DNA of 64,000 bases from Tagaea sp965279565 (GTDB lineage: Bacteria > Pseudomonadota > Alphaproteobacteria > CACIAM-22H2): the NCBI GenBank assembly GCA_965279565.1, contig OZ257249.1:620001-684000 (forward strand). The letters run 5' to 3'. Positions 16,349 through 24,625 of the stretch are shown here, in pieces (the first letter of the stretch is position 1; each line of letters begins with the position of its first letter). Below the pieces are notes generated by a model. It was not told where the DNA came from, made no database searches, and was given only the letters and a program-made list of their open reading frames with translations. A program made the translations under genes and the position numbers.

Positions 16349-18136
16349 GTGGACCAGACCGATATCTCGGCACCCGACTATTTCCACAAGGTCGTCGACT
16401 GCCAATGGGCCTGCCCGGCGCACACGCCGGTCCCCGAATATATCCGGCTTATCGCGGGCAAGCGCTTCGCCGACGCCTACATGGTCAACTGGAAGTCGAA
16501 CGTGTTTCCCGGCGTGCTGGGCCGCACCTGCGACCGCCCGTGCGAGCCCGCCTGCCGGCGCGGCCGCGTCGAGGACGAACCGGTCGCGATCTGCCGGCTG
16601 AAGCGCGTGGCCGCCGACAACAAGGGTGACGTTTCCGGCCGCATGCCCAGCCCTGTCGTCGCGCGCAACGGCAAGCGCGTGGCGGTGATCGGTGCGGGGC
16701 CTGCCTCGCTGACGGTCGCGCGCGACCTGCTTGCGGCGGGCTATCACGTGACGATCTATGAACAGGATCCGTTCGCCGGCGGCATGATCCGCACGCAGAT
16801 CCCGAAATTCCGCCTGCCCGAGGAAGTGATCGACGAGGAGGTCGGCTACATCCTGGCGCTGGAGCCCGAGCTGCGGCTGGGCAAGCGCGTGGAAAGCCTG
16901 AAGGCCGTGGTCGACGAGGGCTACGACGCCGTGTTCGTCGGCTGCGGGGCGCCGCGCGCGCGCGATCTCGACGTGCCCGGCCGCAAGGAAGCGGCGAAGC
17001 ACATCCATCTCGGCATCGACTGGCTGTCGTCGGTCTCGTTCGGCCACACCACGTCGGTCGGCAAGCGCGTGATCGTGCTGGGTGGCGGCAACACGGCGAT
17101 GGATTGCTGCCGCTCGGCCCGCCGTCTCGGCGGCGAGGAAGTCACGGTCGTCGTGCGCTCGGGCTTCGAGGAGATGAAGGCCTCGCCCTGGGAGAAGGAA
17201 GACGCCCAGCACGAAGGCATTCCGATCAAGAATTTCCTGGTGCCCAAGGAAGTGCTGCACGCGAAGGGCAAGCTCGTCGGCATGCGCTTCACGAAGGTGA
17301 AGCCGGAGATCGACGCAAAGGGCCGGCGCAACCTCGTGCCCACCGGCGAGCCGGACGTGGAGATCCCGTGCGACGACGTGCTCGTCGCGATCGGGCAGGA
17401 AAACAGCTTTCCGTGGATCGAGCGCGACATCGGGATCGAGTTCGACAAATACGGCATGCCGGCGGTCGACCCGGTCACGCTGCGCTCGACGCACCCGAAG
17501 GTCTATTTCGGCGGCGACGCGGCCTTCGGGCCCAAGAACATCATCTGGGCCGTCGCGCACGGGCACGAGGCGGCCGTGTCGATCGACCGCGTGTGCCACG
17601 GGTTCGACCCCAAGGTGCGCCCTGCCCCCGGCACGTCGCTCGTCAGCCAGAAGATGGGCATCCACGAGTGGTCCTACGACAACGACATCGCGAACGACCT
17701 GCGCCACAAGGTGCCGCAGCGCGAGCCGTCCGAGACGCTGAAGAACATCAAGATCGAGGTCGAGCTCGGTTACGACGACATGCTCGCCTACAAGGAGGCA
17801 GAACGCTGCCTCAACTGCGACGTGCAGACGGTCTTCGTGCCGCAGCTGTGCATCGAGTGCGACGCGTGCGTCGACATCTGCCCGATGGATTCGATCACCT
17901 TCACAGCCGACGGTCCGGAAGCCGAAGTCCGCACGCGGCTCATGGCACCGGCGACGAACCTGACCCAGGACATCTACGTCGCGCACGGTCTCAAGACCGG
18001 TCGCATCATGGCCAAGGACGAGGACGTCTGCCTGCATTGCGGCCTGTGCGCCGAACGCTGTCCCACCGGGGCGTGGGACATGCGCAAGTTCCTGCTCGAA
18101 ACCACACAGGCGGGTCACGCATGCCGAAGAGGCTAG
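16349..18136 (+). CDS. NAD(P)- and FAD-binding iron-sulfur subunit of 2-oxoacid oxidoreductase (GltD-like)
   Basis: A 595-residue flavoprotein that would pass electrons between the ferredoxin-type core (next two genes) and NAD(P). In order: a cysteine-rich GltD-like N-terminal cluster domain (CQWACPAHTPVPEY, later CDRPCEPACRRG); an FAD Rossmann motif GAGPASL; a second dinucleotide motif VLGGGNTAMDC; a GltD-type FAD-closing motif YFGGDAAFGPKNIIWA; and a C-terminal two-cluster ferredoxin domain (CIECDACVDICP and CLHCGLCAERCP). The GTG at 16349 is preferred to the ATG at 16340 because GGGAGG lies 10 bases before GTG but only one before ATG. It overlaps the alpha-subunit gene by 16 bp. A three-subunit enzyme of this kind is known, as I recall, from Azoarcus as 2-oxoglutarate:NADP oxidoreductase. 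Confidence 0.85.
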   Translation: MDQTDISAPDYFHKVVDCQWACPAHTPVPEYIRLIAGKRFADAYMVNWKSNVFPGVLGRTCDRPCEPACRRGRVEDEPVAICRLKRVAADNKGDVSGRMPSPVVARNGKRVAVIGAGPASLTVARDLLAAGYHVTIYEQDPFAGGMIRTQIPKFRLPEEVIDEEVGYILALEPELRLGKRVESLKAVVDEGYDAVFVGCGAPRARDLDVPGRKEAAKHIHLGIDWLSSVSFGHTTSVGKRVIVLGGGNTAMDCCRSARRLGGEEVTVVVRSGFEEMKASPWEKEDAQHEGIPIKNFLVPKEVLHAKGKLVGMRFTKVKPEIDAKGRRNLVPTGEPDVEIPCDDVLVAIGQENSFPWIERDIGIEFDKYGMPAVDPVTLRSTHPKVYFGGDAAFGPKNIIWAVAHGHEAAVSIDRVCHGFDPKVRPAPGTSLVSQKMGIHEWSYDNDIANDLRHKVPQREPSETLKNIKIEVELGYDDMLAYKEAERCLNCDVQTVFVPQLCIECDACVDICPMDSITFTADGPEAEVRTRLMAPATNLTQDIYVAHGLKTGRIMAKDEDVCLHCGLCAERCPTGAWDMRKFLLETTQAGHACRRG

Positions 18137-19962
18137 AAGCGACGAACGACTTCGTCGTCAAGTTCGCGAACGTCAACGGCTCGGGTTCGGCTTCCGCCAA
18201 CCAGCTTTTCGCCAAGGCGATCCTGCGCATGGGGGTGCCGGCCACGCCGCGCAACATCTTCCCCTCGAACATCCAGGGCCTGCCGACCTGGTACGAGGTG
18301 CGCGTTTCGGAGAAGGGCTATCTGGGGGCGCGCGGCGGCGTCGATCTCGCCGTCGCGATGAACCCGCAGACCTGGGATCGCGACGTGAAGGAGATCGAGC
18401 CGGGCGGCTATCTCTTCTACGACAGCTCCAAGCCGATGCCGGAATCGAAGTTCCGCAAGGACATCAACGTCGTCGGCGTGCCGCTGACCGAGATGTGCAA
18501 CCGCACCTATTCCGACCCGCGCCAGCGCCAGCTTTTCAAGAACATCGTCTATGTCGGCGCGCTCTCCGCGCTGCTGCAGATCGAGCCGGACGTCGTCGAG
18601 CAGCTGCTGGCCGAACAGTTCAAGGGCAAGGACAAGCTGATCGCACCCAACGTCAAGGCGTTCCATATGGGCCGCGACTGGGCGCTCGAACATCTCGAAT
18701 GCCCGCTCGGCATCAAGCTCGAACGGCGCGACGCGATCGGCGACAGGATCTTCCTCGAAGGAAATTCGGCCGCGGCCCTGGGTGCCGTCTATGGCGGGGC
18801 CAGCGTGTGCGCCTGGTATCCGATCACGCCGTCCTCCTCGCTTGCCGAGGCGTTCGAGAAGCACTGCCGGCGCTTCCGCACCGACAAGGAGACGGGCCAG
18901 GGCCGCTACGCGATCGTGCAGGCAGAAGACGAGCTTTCGTCGATCGGCATGGTCATCGGTGCGGCGTGGAACGGCGCGCGTGCCTTCACGGCGACGTCGG
19001 GGCCCGGCATTTCGCTGATGCAGGAATTCCTCGGCCTTGCCTATTTCGCCGAGATCCCGGCCGTCATTTTCGACGTGCAGCGCGGCGGGCCGTCGACCGG
19101 CATGCCGACGCGCAACCAGCAATCCGACGTGCTTTCGTGCGCCTATGCCAGCCACGGCGACACCAAGCATGTGCTGCTGTTCCCCGAAGACCCGCGCGAG
19201 TGCTTCGAGTTCGGCGCCACGGCCTTCGATCTCGCCGACCGGCTGCAGACGCCGATCTTCGTCATGCTCGAACTGGAAGTCGGCATGAACGAGCGGCTGT
19301 GCGCCCCGCTGGCCTGGGACCCGGCGCGCAAGCTCGACCGCGGCAAGGTCATGTCGGCGGCCGATCTCGATTCCGCGCGCACCTTCGGGCGCTATCTCGA
19401 CGTCGACGGCGACGGGATCGCCTATCGCACGCTGCCCGGCACGCATCCGACCAAGGGCGCCTTCTTCACGCGCGGCACCACCAAGGACCGCATGGCGCGC
19501 TATTCGGAGGAAGGCCCGGATTACATCGAGAACATGGAGCGGCTGCTGAAGAAGTTCGGCACCGCGAAGAAGCTCGTTCCGCCCGCACTCCGCCGCGACG
19601 CGCGCCAGCCCACGCGCCACGGCGTCATCTATTACGGCTCGACCAGCCCGGCGATGAACGAAGCGCTCGACCGGCTCGAGGAACGGGACATCCATCTTGA
19701 TGCGCTCCGCATTCGCGCCTTCCCGTTCGGTACTGAAGTCGAGGAGTTCGTCGCCGCGCATGACAGCGTCTTCCTCGTCGAACAGAACCGCGACGCGCAG
19801 CTGCGCACGCTGCTGGTCAACGAGTGCGAGATCGACCCGGCGCGGATCGTGCCGGTGCTGAACTACGACGGGAACCCGATCACCGCCCGCTTCATCGTGT
19901 CGGCCATCGCCGAACGCATGACGGGCGCGAACGTCACCCAGCTGCGCAAGGCCGTGCCATGA
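18121..19962 (+). CDS. korA: 2-oxoacid:acceptor oxidoreductase, alpha subunit (KorA, gamma-alpha fusion)
   Basis: A 613-residue subunit of a CoA-dependent 2-oxoacid oxidoreductase, most likely acting on 2-oxoglutarate. It is the fused form: an N-terminal gamma domain (about 10-185, with GSGSASANQLFAKAI) and an alpha domain (about 205 on, with CAWYPITPSSSLAE, ATSGPGISLM and RGGPSTGMPTRNQQSD). The pattern YPITPSSSLAE plus the threonine of GPSTGMPT is typical of KorA rather than pyruvate enzymes. A C-terminal domain follows from about 495. Its start lies inside the end of the preceding gene and its stop overlaps the korB start, giving a tight three-gene operon. Confidence 0.9.
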   Translation: MPKRLEATNDFVVKFANVNGSGSASANQLFAKAILRMGVPATPRNIFPSNIQGLPTWYEVRVSEKGYLGARGGVDLAVAMNPQTWDRDVKEIEPGGYLFYDSSKPMPESKFRKDINVVGVPLTEMCNRTYSDPRQRQLFKNIVYVGALSALLQIEPDVVEQLLAEQFKGKDKLIAPNVKAFHMGRDWALEHLECPLGIKLERRDAIGDRIFLEGNSAAALGAVYGGASVCAWYPITPSSSLAEAFEKHCRRFRTDKETGQGRYAIVQAEDELSSIGMVIGAAWNGARAFTATSGPGISLMQEFLGLAYFAEIPAVIFDVQRGGPSTGMPTRNQQSDVLSCAYASHGDTKHVLLFPEDPRECFEFGATAFDLADRLQTPIFVMLELEVGMNERLCAPLAWDPARKLDRGKVMSAADLDSARTFGRYLDVDGDGIAYRTLPGTHPTKGAFFTRGTTKDRMARYSEEGPDYIENMERLLKKFGTAKKLVPPALRRDARQPTRHGVIYYGSTSPAMNEALDRLEERDIHLDALRIRAFPFGTEVEEFVAAHDSVFLVEQNRDAQLRTLLVNECEIDPARIVPVLNYDGNPITARFIVSAIAERMTGANVTQLRKAVP

Positions 19963-21014
19963 CGTACCTGCCCAAGCCCAAGTTCCGCCACCCCGACCTG
20001 CCGACCAACAAGCTCGGCTTCACGCGGCGCGACTACGAGGGGGCGGTCTCCACGCTCTGCGCCGGCTGCGGCCACGATTCGATCTCGGCGGCGATCATCC
20101 AGGCGTGCTTCGAGCTCGACCTGCCGCCGCACCGCATCGCCAAGCTCTCGGGCATCGGCTGCTCGTCGAAGACGCCCACCTATTTCCTGGGGGCGAGCCA
20201 CGGCTTCAATTCGGTGCACGGGCGCATGCCCTCGGTGCTGACGGGAGCGAACCTCGCCAACCGCGACCTCGTCTATCTGGGCGTGTCGGGCGACGGCGAT
20301 TCCGCGTCGATCGGGCTTGGCCAGTTCGCGCATTCGATCCGGCGCGGCGTCAACATGCTCTACATCGTCGAGAACAACGGCGTGTACGGCCTCACCAAGG
20401 GCCAGTTCTCGGCCACGTCGGATCGCGGCTCGAAGAGCAAGAAGGGCGTCGTCAACACCGACGAGCCGATCGACATGGTCAGCATGGCGCTGCAGCTGGG
20501 CGCCACGTTCGTCGGGCGCAGCTTCTCGGGCGACAAGGGCCAGCTCGTCCCGCTGATCAAGGCGGGGCTGCTGCATGGCGGGGCCGCCTTCATCGACTGC
20601 ATCAGCCCGTGCGTCGCCTTCAACAACCACGAAGGCTCGACGCGCAGCTTCGATTACGTGCGCGCCCACAACGAGGCGGTGAACCGCCTCGACGTGATCC
20701 CGGCGCGCGCCGAGATCACGACCGACTATGCGCCGGGCACGGCGGTCGACGTGAAGCAGCATGACGGCAGCGTCATCCGACTGCGCAAGGTGGCACCGGA
20801 CTACGACCCGTCGGACCGCATCGCGGCGATGACGTATCTCCAGCAGAAGCAGGCGGCGGGCGAGATCGTGACGGGCCTGCTCTATCTCGACGAGGAGCCG
20901 GTCGACCTGCACGCCGCACTGAAGACCGTCGCGAAGCCGCTCAACGCGCTGACCGACGCCGAGCTGTGCCCGGGCTCCGCCGCCATCGACAAGATCAACG
21001 CGAGCCTCAGGTAG
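19959..21014 (+). CDS. korB: 2-oxoacid:acceptor oxidoreductase, beta subunit (KorB), TPP-binding
   Basis: A 351-residue subunit that binds thiamine diphosphate. The TPP motif is GDGDSASIGLGQ through VENNGVYGLTKGQ (about residues 110-145). Cluster-ligand cysteines are seen in STLCAGCGHD, GIGCSSK and the later INCISPC-like segment DCISPCVAFNNHEG, fitting the one-[4Fe-4S]-cluster type. With 38 kDa it completes a set of about 64, 67 and 38 kDa. The start lies in ATGA shared with the korA stop. Its end overlaps the convergent dehydrogenase gene by 8 bp. The operon could oxidise 2-oxoglutarate in an alternative TCA step or run in reverse to fix CO2. Confidence 0.92.
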   Translation: MTYLPKPKFRHPDLPTNKLGFTRRDYEGAVSTLCAGCGHDSISAAIIQACFELDLPPHRIAKLSGIGCSSKTPTYFLGASHGFNSVHGRMPSVLTGANLANRDLVYLGVSGDGDSASIGLGQFAHSIRRGVNMLYIVENNGVYGLTKGQFSATSDRGSKSKKGVVNTDEPIDMVSMALQLGATFVGRSFSGDKGQLVPLIKAGLLHGGAAFIDCISPCVAFNNHEGSTRSFDYVRAHNEAVNRLDVIPARAEITTDYAPGTAVDVKQHDGSVIRLRKVAPDYDPSDRIAAMTYLQQKQAAGEIVTGLLYLDEEPVDLHAALKTVAKPLNALTDAELCPGSAAIDKINASLR

Positions 21015-22128
21015 CCAGCGCCACCCAGCGCCGTTCGGCGGCCGAACGCAGCGCCGCGTCGATGACGCGTTCGTAACGAAGTGCTGCCGCGAAATCCGGC
21101 TCGGCCGGCCGCCTGTCGCGGATCGCGGCGAGGAAATGCGCCACTTCTAGCGTCTTCAGGTCCGTGAAGCCGATCTGGTGGCCGGGTGCCGGGCAGAACG
21201 CGGCATAGCCCGGATGCTCGGGCCCGGCGAGGATCGTCGTATAGCCCGCGCGGCCCGACGCGGCATCGGCCCGGTAGACGCGCAGCTCGTTGAGCCGTTC
21301 CTGGTCGAACGCGATCGAACCCTTCGTGCAGACCAACTCGAACGCGAGGCCCATCTTGCGCCCCTGCGCCACGCGGCTTGCCGCAAGCGCGCCGGTCGCC
21401 CCGTTCGCAAAGCGCACGAGGAACTGGCCCTGGTCCTCGTTCTCGACCGCGCGCGTCCCGCCGCCGGGCACCGGCCGCGCCGCCACGACCGTCGAGATGT
21501 CGCCGCACACTTCGGCCATCGGTCCCACGAGTGCGTCGGCGAAGCTGACGATGTGCGAGCCGAGATCGGAAAGGGCACCCGCCCCCGCGTACGCACATTC
21601 GCAGCGCCACGAAAACGGCAGCGCCGGATCGGCCATGTAGTCTTCGTCGTGAGCACCACGAAAATGCACGGGCGCGCCGATCTCGCCGCTTTCCACGATC
21701 GCGCGCGCGGTGCGGATCATCGGATTGTGGAGATAGTTGTAGCCGACGATGGTGCGCGTACCTGCGCGCCGCGCCGCCGCGTCCATCTCGATGGCCTGTG
21801 CGAGATCGAGGGCGAGCGGCTTCTCGCAATGCACGTGCTTGCCGGCCGCGAGGGCGGCAATCGCCATGTCGCGATGCAGGTGGTTGGGCGTGGCGATGGC
21901 GACGATGTCGATGCTGCGATCCGCCACGAGCGTGCGCCAGTCGCCGGTCGAAGCCGCGAAGCCGTAGCGCGCGGCGGCCTTCGCCGCGACCTTCGCGTCG
22001 ATGTCGGCGAGCGTGGCGAGCCGCACGCGCGGCAGGTCGGGAAACAGCGCCCCCACCGCGCGATAGGCCAGCGCCATCGAATGGCCGATATAGCCCGCCC
22101 CGATCAGTCCGACATTGATGTCCGTCAC
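21007..22128 (-). CDS. Gfo/Idh/MocA family NAD(P)-dependent oxidoreductase
   Basis: A 373-residue sugar or inositol dehydrogenase-type enzyme. The NAD(P) fold is clear (GAGYIGHSMA, residues about 10-19) and HCEKPLALD (about 102-110) is the family signature that carries the catalytic lysine. The C-terminal beta-sheet domain binds the substrate, probably a sugar or polyol. The start is GTG with GGGGAG six bases upstream. It is the last gene of a minus-strand set that also holds a sugar-phosphate isomerase-like protein and a 2-dehydropantoate reductase-like protein, which suggests a small catabolic pathway of unknown substrate. Confidence 0.88.
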   Translation of the reverse strand: MTDINVGLIGAGYIGHSMALAYRAVGALFPDLPRVRLATLADIDAKVAAKAAARYGFAASTGDWRTLVADRSIDIVAIATPNHLHRDMAIAALAAGKHVHCEKPLALDLAQAIEMDAAARRAGTRTIVGYNYLHNPMIRTARAIVESGEIGAPVHFRGAHDEDYMADPALPFSWRCECAYAGAGALSDLGSHIVSFADALVGPMAEVCGDISTVVAARPVPGGGTRAVENEDQGQFLVRFANGATGALAASRVAQGRKMGLAFELVCTKGSIAFDQERLNELRVYRADAASGRAGYTTILAGPEHPGYAAFCPAPGHQIGFTDLKTLEVAHFLAAIRDRRPAEPDFAAALRYERVIDAALRSAAERRWVALAT

Positions 22129-22141
22129 GTCTTGCTCCCCG

Positions 22142-22927
22142 TCAGGCCGAGCGCCACGCCCGGCGCACGAATTCGTGGCTGTCGCGCATCGCCGCCAGCA
22201 GCTCGCCGCGCGCCACGCACTCGGCAGTCAGGGCGCCTCGATAGCCGACTTCCTTCAGATGGCCGAACAGCGTGGCGAAATCCTGCGTGCCCGTCCCGGG
22301 ATTGCGACGCCCGGTATCGGAGACCTGCACGTGTGCCAGCCATTCGCCGTGCTCGCGCAGCACGGCCGGCGGCTCGCCTTCCTCGCCCATATGGTAGAAA
22401 TCCGCCATCGCGCGCACTTCGGGCCGGCCCAGCGCGCGGGCGAGCCGCACGGCATCGGCGAGCTTGTTGACGACGTTCGATTCCTTCCGGTTCAGCGGTT
22501 CGATCGCCAGCACGGCCCCGCTGCCTGCAAGCGCTTCGGCGCACCAGCCGAGTGCGCGCAGCAGCGCTTCTTCCGTGCGGCCCTGGTCCCAGCCTTCGGG
22601 CGTGTCGCGCGACCAGCCGCTGCCGAGCACGACCACGCGCGCCTTCGCCTGCACCAGCAGCACGACCACGCGCTCGAAATAGGCGCGGATGCGCCGTTCG
22701 TCGGCATCCGGGCCGACGATGCGCATGTCATGCGGAAACAGGTAGCTCATCGCCAGCGAGGGCAGCGGCAGGTCGGCGATCCGCGCGCGGGCCTTGGCGA
22801 AGGCGACGGGATCGTCGATGTGCATCGGCACGATCTGGAGCTCGATATGGTCGAGCCCCGCCTCGTGCATCAGCGACGCCTCGTCGAGCGTGCCGCACCA
22901 GCCGAAGGGGGGTGCGGCCGCTTCCAT
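22142..22927 (-). CDS. Sugar phosphate isomerase/epimerase family (TIM barrel)
   Basis: A 261-residue AP-endonuclease-2/xylose-isomerase-like TIM barrel. Metal-binding residues are likely in AIEPLNRKESN (about 135-145), MADFYHMGEEGE (about 170-181), HVQVSDTGRRNPG (about 198-210) and TAECVARGE near the C terminus. Members interconvert ketoses, inosose or hydroxypyruvate. The ATG at 22927 overlaps the stop of the upstream reductase by one base (TGATG), and the dehydrogenase follows after 13 bp, so these three are one operon. The substrate is unknown. Confidence 0.8.
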   Translation of the reverse strand: MEAAAPPFGWCGTLDEASLMHEAGLDHIELQIVPMHIDDPVAFAKARARIADLPLPSLAMSYLFPHDMRIVGPDADERRIRAYFERVVVLLVQAKARVVVLGSGWSRDTPEGWDQGRTEEALLRALGWCAEALAGSGAVLAIEPLNRKESNVVNKLADAVRLARALGRPEVRAMADFYHMGEEGEPPAVLREHGEWLAHVQVSDTGRRNPGTGTQDFATLFGHLKEVGYRGALTAECVARGELLAAMRDSHEFVRRAWRSA

Positions 22928-23910
22928 CAGTCGGCGGCGCGCGGCGCGGTGCGAAGGGCGAGCAGCGTGTGCAGCGCCTCGAATGTCGGCACCTTCACGC
23001 CGCGCCGGTGTGCGAGATCGATGGGGGCGGCGAGGATCGGGCCGATCTCGACGGGCCGGCCGGCCTCGAAATCCTGCAGCATCGACGTCTTGTGATTGGG
23101 GCTGCCGATATTGGGTGAGTTGAGCGCCTCGATCGCGTCGGCAAGCGAACTGCCCCATGCGGCGGCGACGGCGGCACCTTCGTCGACGACGCGCGCGCGC
23201 AGATCCGCAATGCCCGGTGCCGCGACGATCTGGCCGTTGCGCGCCTGCGTGAGCACGCTGGTCGGCCCGAAGAACGCGTTCTGCACGAGCTTGTTCCACA
23301 CGACCGTGCGGATGTCGTCGGTCGGCTTCGCCTCGAAGCCCGCCGCCGACAGCACGCCGGCGACGGAAGCGACGGCCTCGGGATCGGCACCTTTGCGCGG
23401 CGTGCCCAGGGTCAGCGTGCGCGGCAGGCCGGGATTATGGACATGGCCGGGTGCGGGCACGCTTGCCGGCATCTGGATCATGCAGCCGATGGCGCGGGTG
23501 CCCGACAGCGCCTTCCAGATGGCACCGCCCGGATCGATCACGGTCAGCGGCGTGTCGCGCTCGGGCCCGTCGATGCCGGCGAAGAACCACCACGGGATGC
23601 CGTTCTGCGCGCACACGACGATCGTGTCCTTGCCGAGCAGCGGCGGCAGATGCGGTGCGAGTGCCGGCACGCCATGACCCTTGGCCGTCAGGATCACGAT
23701 GTCCTGGGGACCGAGCGCCTTCGTGTCGTCGGACGCGGCGAGACGATATGTGGCCGTACCCATCTCGGTCTCGAGCATCAGCCCGCGCGTCTTGATCGCC
23801 GCCAGATGGGGTCCGCGCGCCAGCACCGAAATCTCGTGCCCGCCCTTGCGCGCCAGCAGCCCCGCGATGGTTCCGCCGATTGCACCCGCCCCCACGATCG
23901 CGATCCGCAT
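22927..23910 (-). CDS. 2-dehydropantoate 2-reductase family protein (PanE/ApbA-like)
   Basis: A 327-residue NADP-dependent ketoacid reductase. The N terminus MRIAIVGAGAIGGTIAGLLA is the dinucleotide motif, CAQNGIPWW the middle motif and WNKLVQNAFFGP holds the likely catalytic lysine; ALNSPNIGSPNHKTSMLQDF is the typical C-terminal helix with the Ser and acidic residue that bind the substrate. PanE makes pantoate for coenzyme A, but alphaproteobacteria often carry several paralogues that reduce other ketoacids, and the neighbours point to a catabolic role. The start at 23910 is fixed by the conserved N terminus. Confidence 0.82.
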   Translation of the reverse strand: MRIAIVGAGAIGGTIAGLLARKGGHEISVLARGPHLAAIKTRGLMLETEMGTATYRLAASDDTKALGPQDIVILTAKGHGVPALAPHLPPLLGKDTIVVCAQNGIPWWFFAGIDGPERDTPLTVIDPGGAIWKALSGTRAIGCMIQMPASVPAPGHVHNPGLPRTLTLGTPRKGADPEAVASVAGVLSAAGFEAKPTDDIRTVVWNKLVQNAFFGPTSVLTQARNGQIVAAPGIADLRARVVDEGAAVAAAWGSSLADAIEALNSPNIGSPNHKTSMLQDFEAGRPVEIGPILAAPIDLAHRRGVKVPTFEALHTLLALRTAPRAAD

Positions 23911-23940
23911 ATGTGCTCCTGTCCTGACGGCCCAAAACAT

Positions 23941-23970
23941 AAGGGCTCCGCCGTTTCCGGCGAAGCCCTT
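23941..23970 (-). terminator. Intrinsic terminator of tRNA-Ala
   Basis: Perfectly placed hairpin just 3' of the tRNA on the minus strand. The arms AAGGGCTTCGCCG and CGGCGGAGCCCTT pair with one mismatch around a four-base loop, followed by TATGTTTT. It would end tRNA transcription before the reductase gene. Confidence 0.75.
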
Positions 23971-23979
23971 GTTTCGTCT

Positions 23980-24055
23980 TGGTGGAGCCAAGCGGGATCG
24001 AACCGCTGACCTCCGCAATGCCATTGCGGCGCTCTCCCAGCTGAGCTATGGCCCC
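23980..24055 (-). tRNA. tRNA-Ala, anticodon GGC
   Basis: A 76-nt tRNA read on the minus strand. The acceptor stem GGGGCCA pairs with TGGCTCC (one G-U pair). The D arm is GCTC-AGCTGGGA-GAGC, the anticodon arm CCGCA-ATGGCAT-TGCGG with GGC at 24020-24022, and the T arm AGCGG-TTCGATC-CCGCT. A73 and an encoded CCA follow. It reads alanine codons GCC and GCU, GCC being very common in this genome. Confidence 0.97.
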
Positions 24056-24095
24056 GAAATCTGCGGGCCGGGGTGGGTTCCCGGTCCTGCGGCGT

Positions 24096-24124
24096 TATTT
24101 ACGGCTATCGCCGTCTTGGGTCAA
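24096..24124 (-). promoter_or_regulatory. Promoter of tRNA-Ala
   Basis: On the minus strand TTGACC (24124-24119) is separated by 17 bp from TAAATA (24101-24096). The -35 box is near consensus and overlaps the stop codon of the FYDLN gene. Transcription would begin about 34 nt before the tRNA. The -10 box matches only in part. Confidence 0.5.
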
Positions 24125-24444
24125 CGTTCCTCGTCTTCGACGTTCTCGATGACCTCGGCGACGTCTTCCTCGTCCTCGCCCAGTTCCGAGGTGTCCTCGA
24201 TCACCGCATCTTCCTCTTCCTCGGCACCCTCCTCGGCGGGGGCGTCGGGGACCTCGACCTCCTCGACCACGGCGGCGACGGGCTTGGGCGCGGGAGCGGG
24301 CTTGCCGCGGCGCGACTTCAGCAGTACTTCCGGATCGTACTCGGCCCCGCACTTCGGGCACATGATCGGATCCTTGGACAGGTCGTAAAAGCGCGCGCCA
24401 CAAGACTGGCACGTCCGCTTCAAACCCCATTCCGCCTTCGCCAT
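24121..24444 (-). CDS. FYDLN-acid (TIGR02300) family protein
   Basis: A 107-residue protein with an N-terminal zinc ribbon (CQSCG and CPKCG around RFYDLSKDP, residues about 12-33) and a long, very acidic C-terminal tail (about 60-107) with Pro/Ala at the junction. This is the alphaproteobacterial family called FYDLN acid, of unknown function; the ribbon suggests contact with nucleic acid or the transcription or translation machinery. GAAGGAG precedes the ATG by six bases. It is divergent from aroA, separated by 181 bp. Confidence 0.85.
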   Translation of the reverse strand: MAKAEWGLKRTCQSCGARFYDLSKDPIMCPKCGAEYDPEVLLKSRRGKPAPAPKPVAAVVEEVEVPDAPAEEGAEEEEDAVIEDTSELGEDEEDVAEVIENVEDEER

Positions 24445-24625
24445 CGATCGCTCCTTCGCAGGCCCGTCCGCATCGCATCCGAAAAAGCGGTGCCCAATCC
24501 GAACGGCCGGGGGACATGCCATGTCCCGGCCCCCCTGTCAACCGGGGCCCCCGGCGGCGGTTGCCCCTGCCCGGCCCCGTTGCTACAAGCCCTGCTCCCG
24601 CATCCGCAATTCCCGCCGAGGCCCC

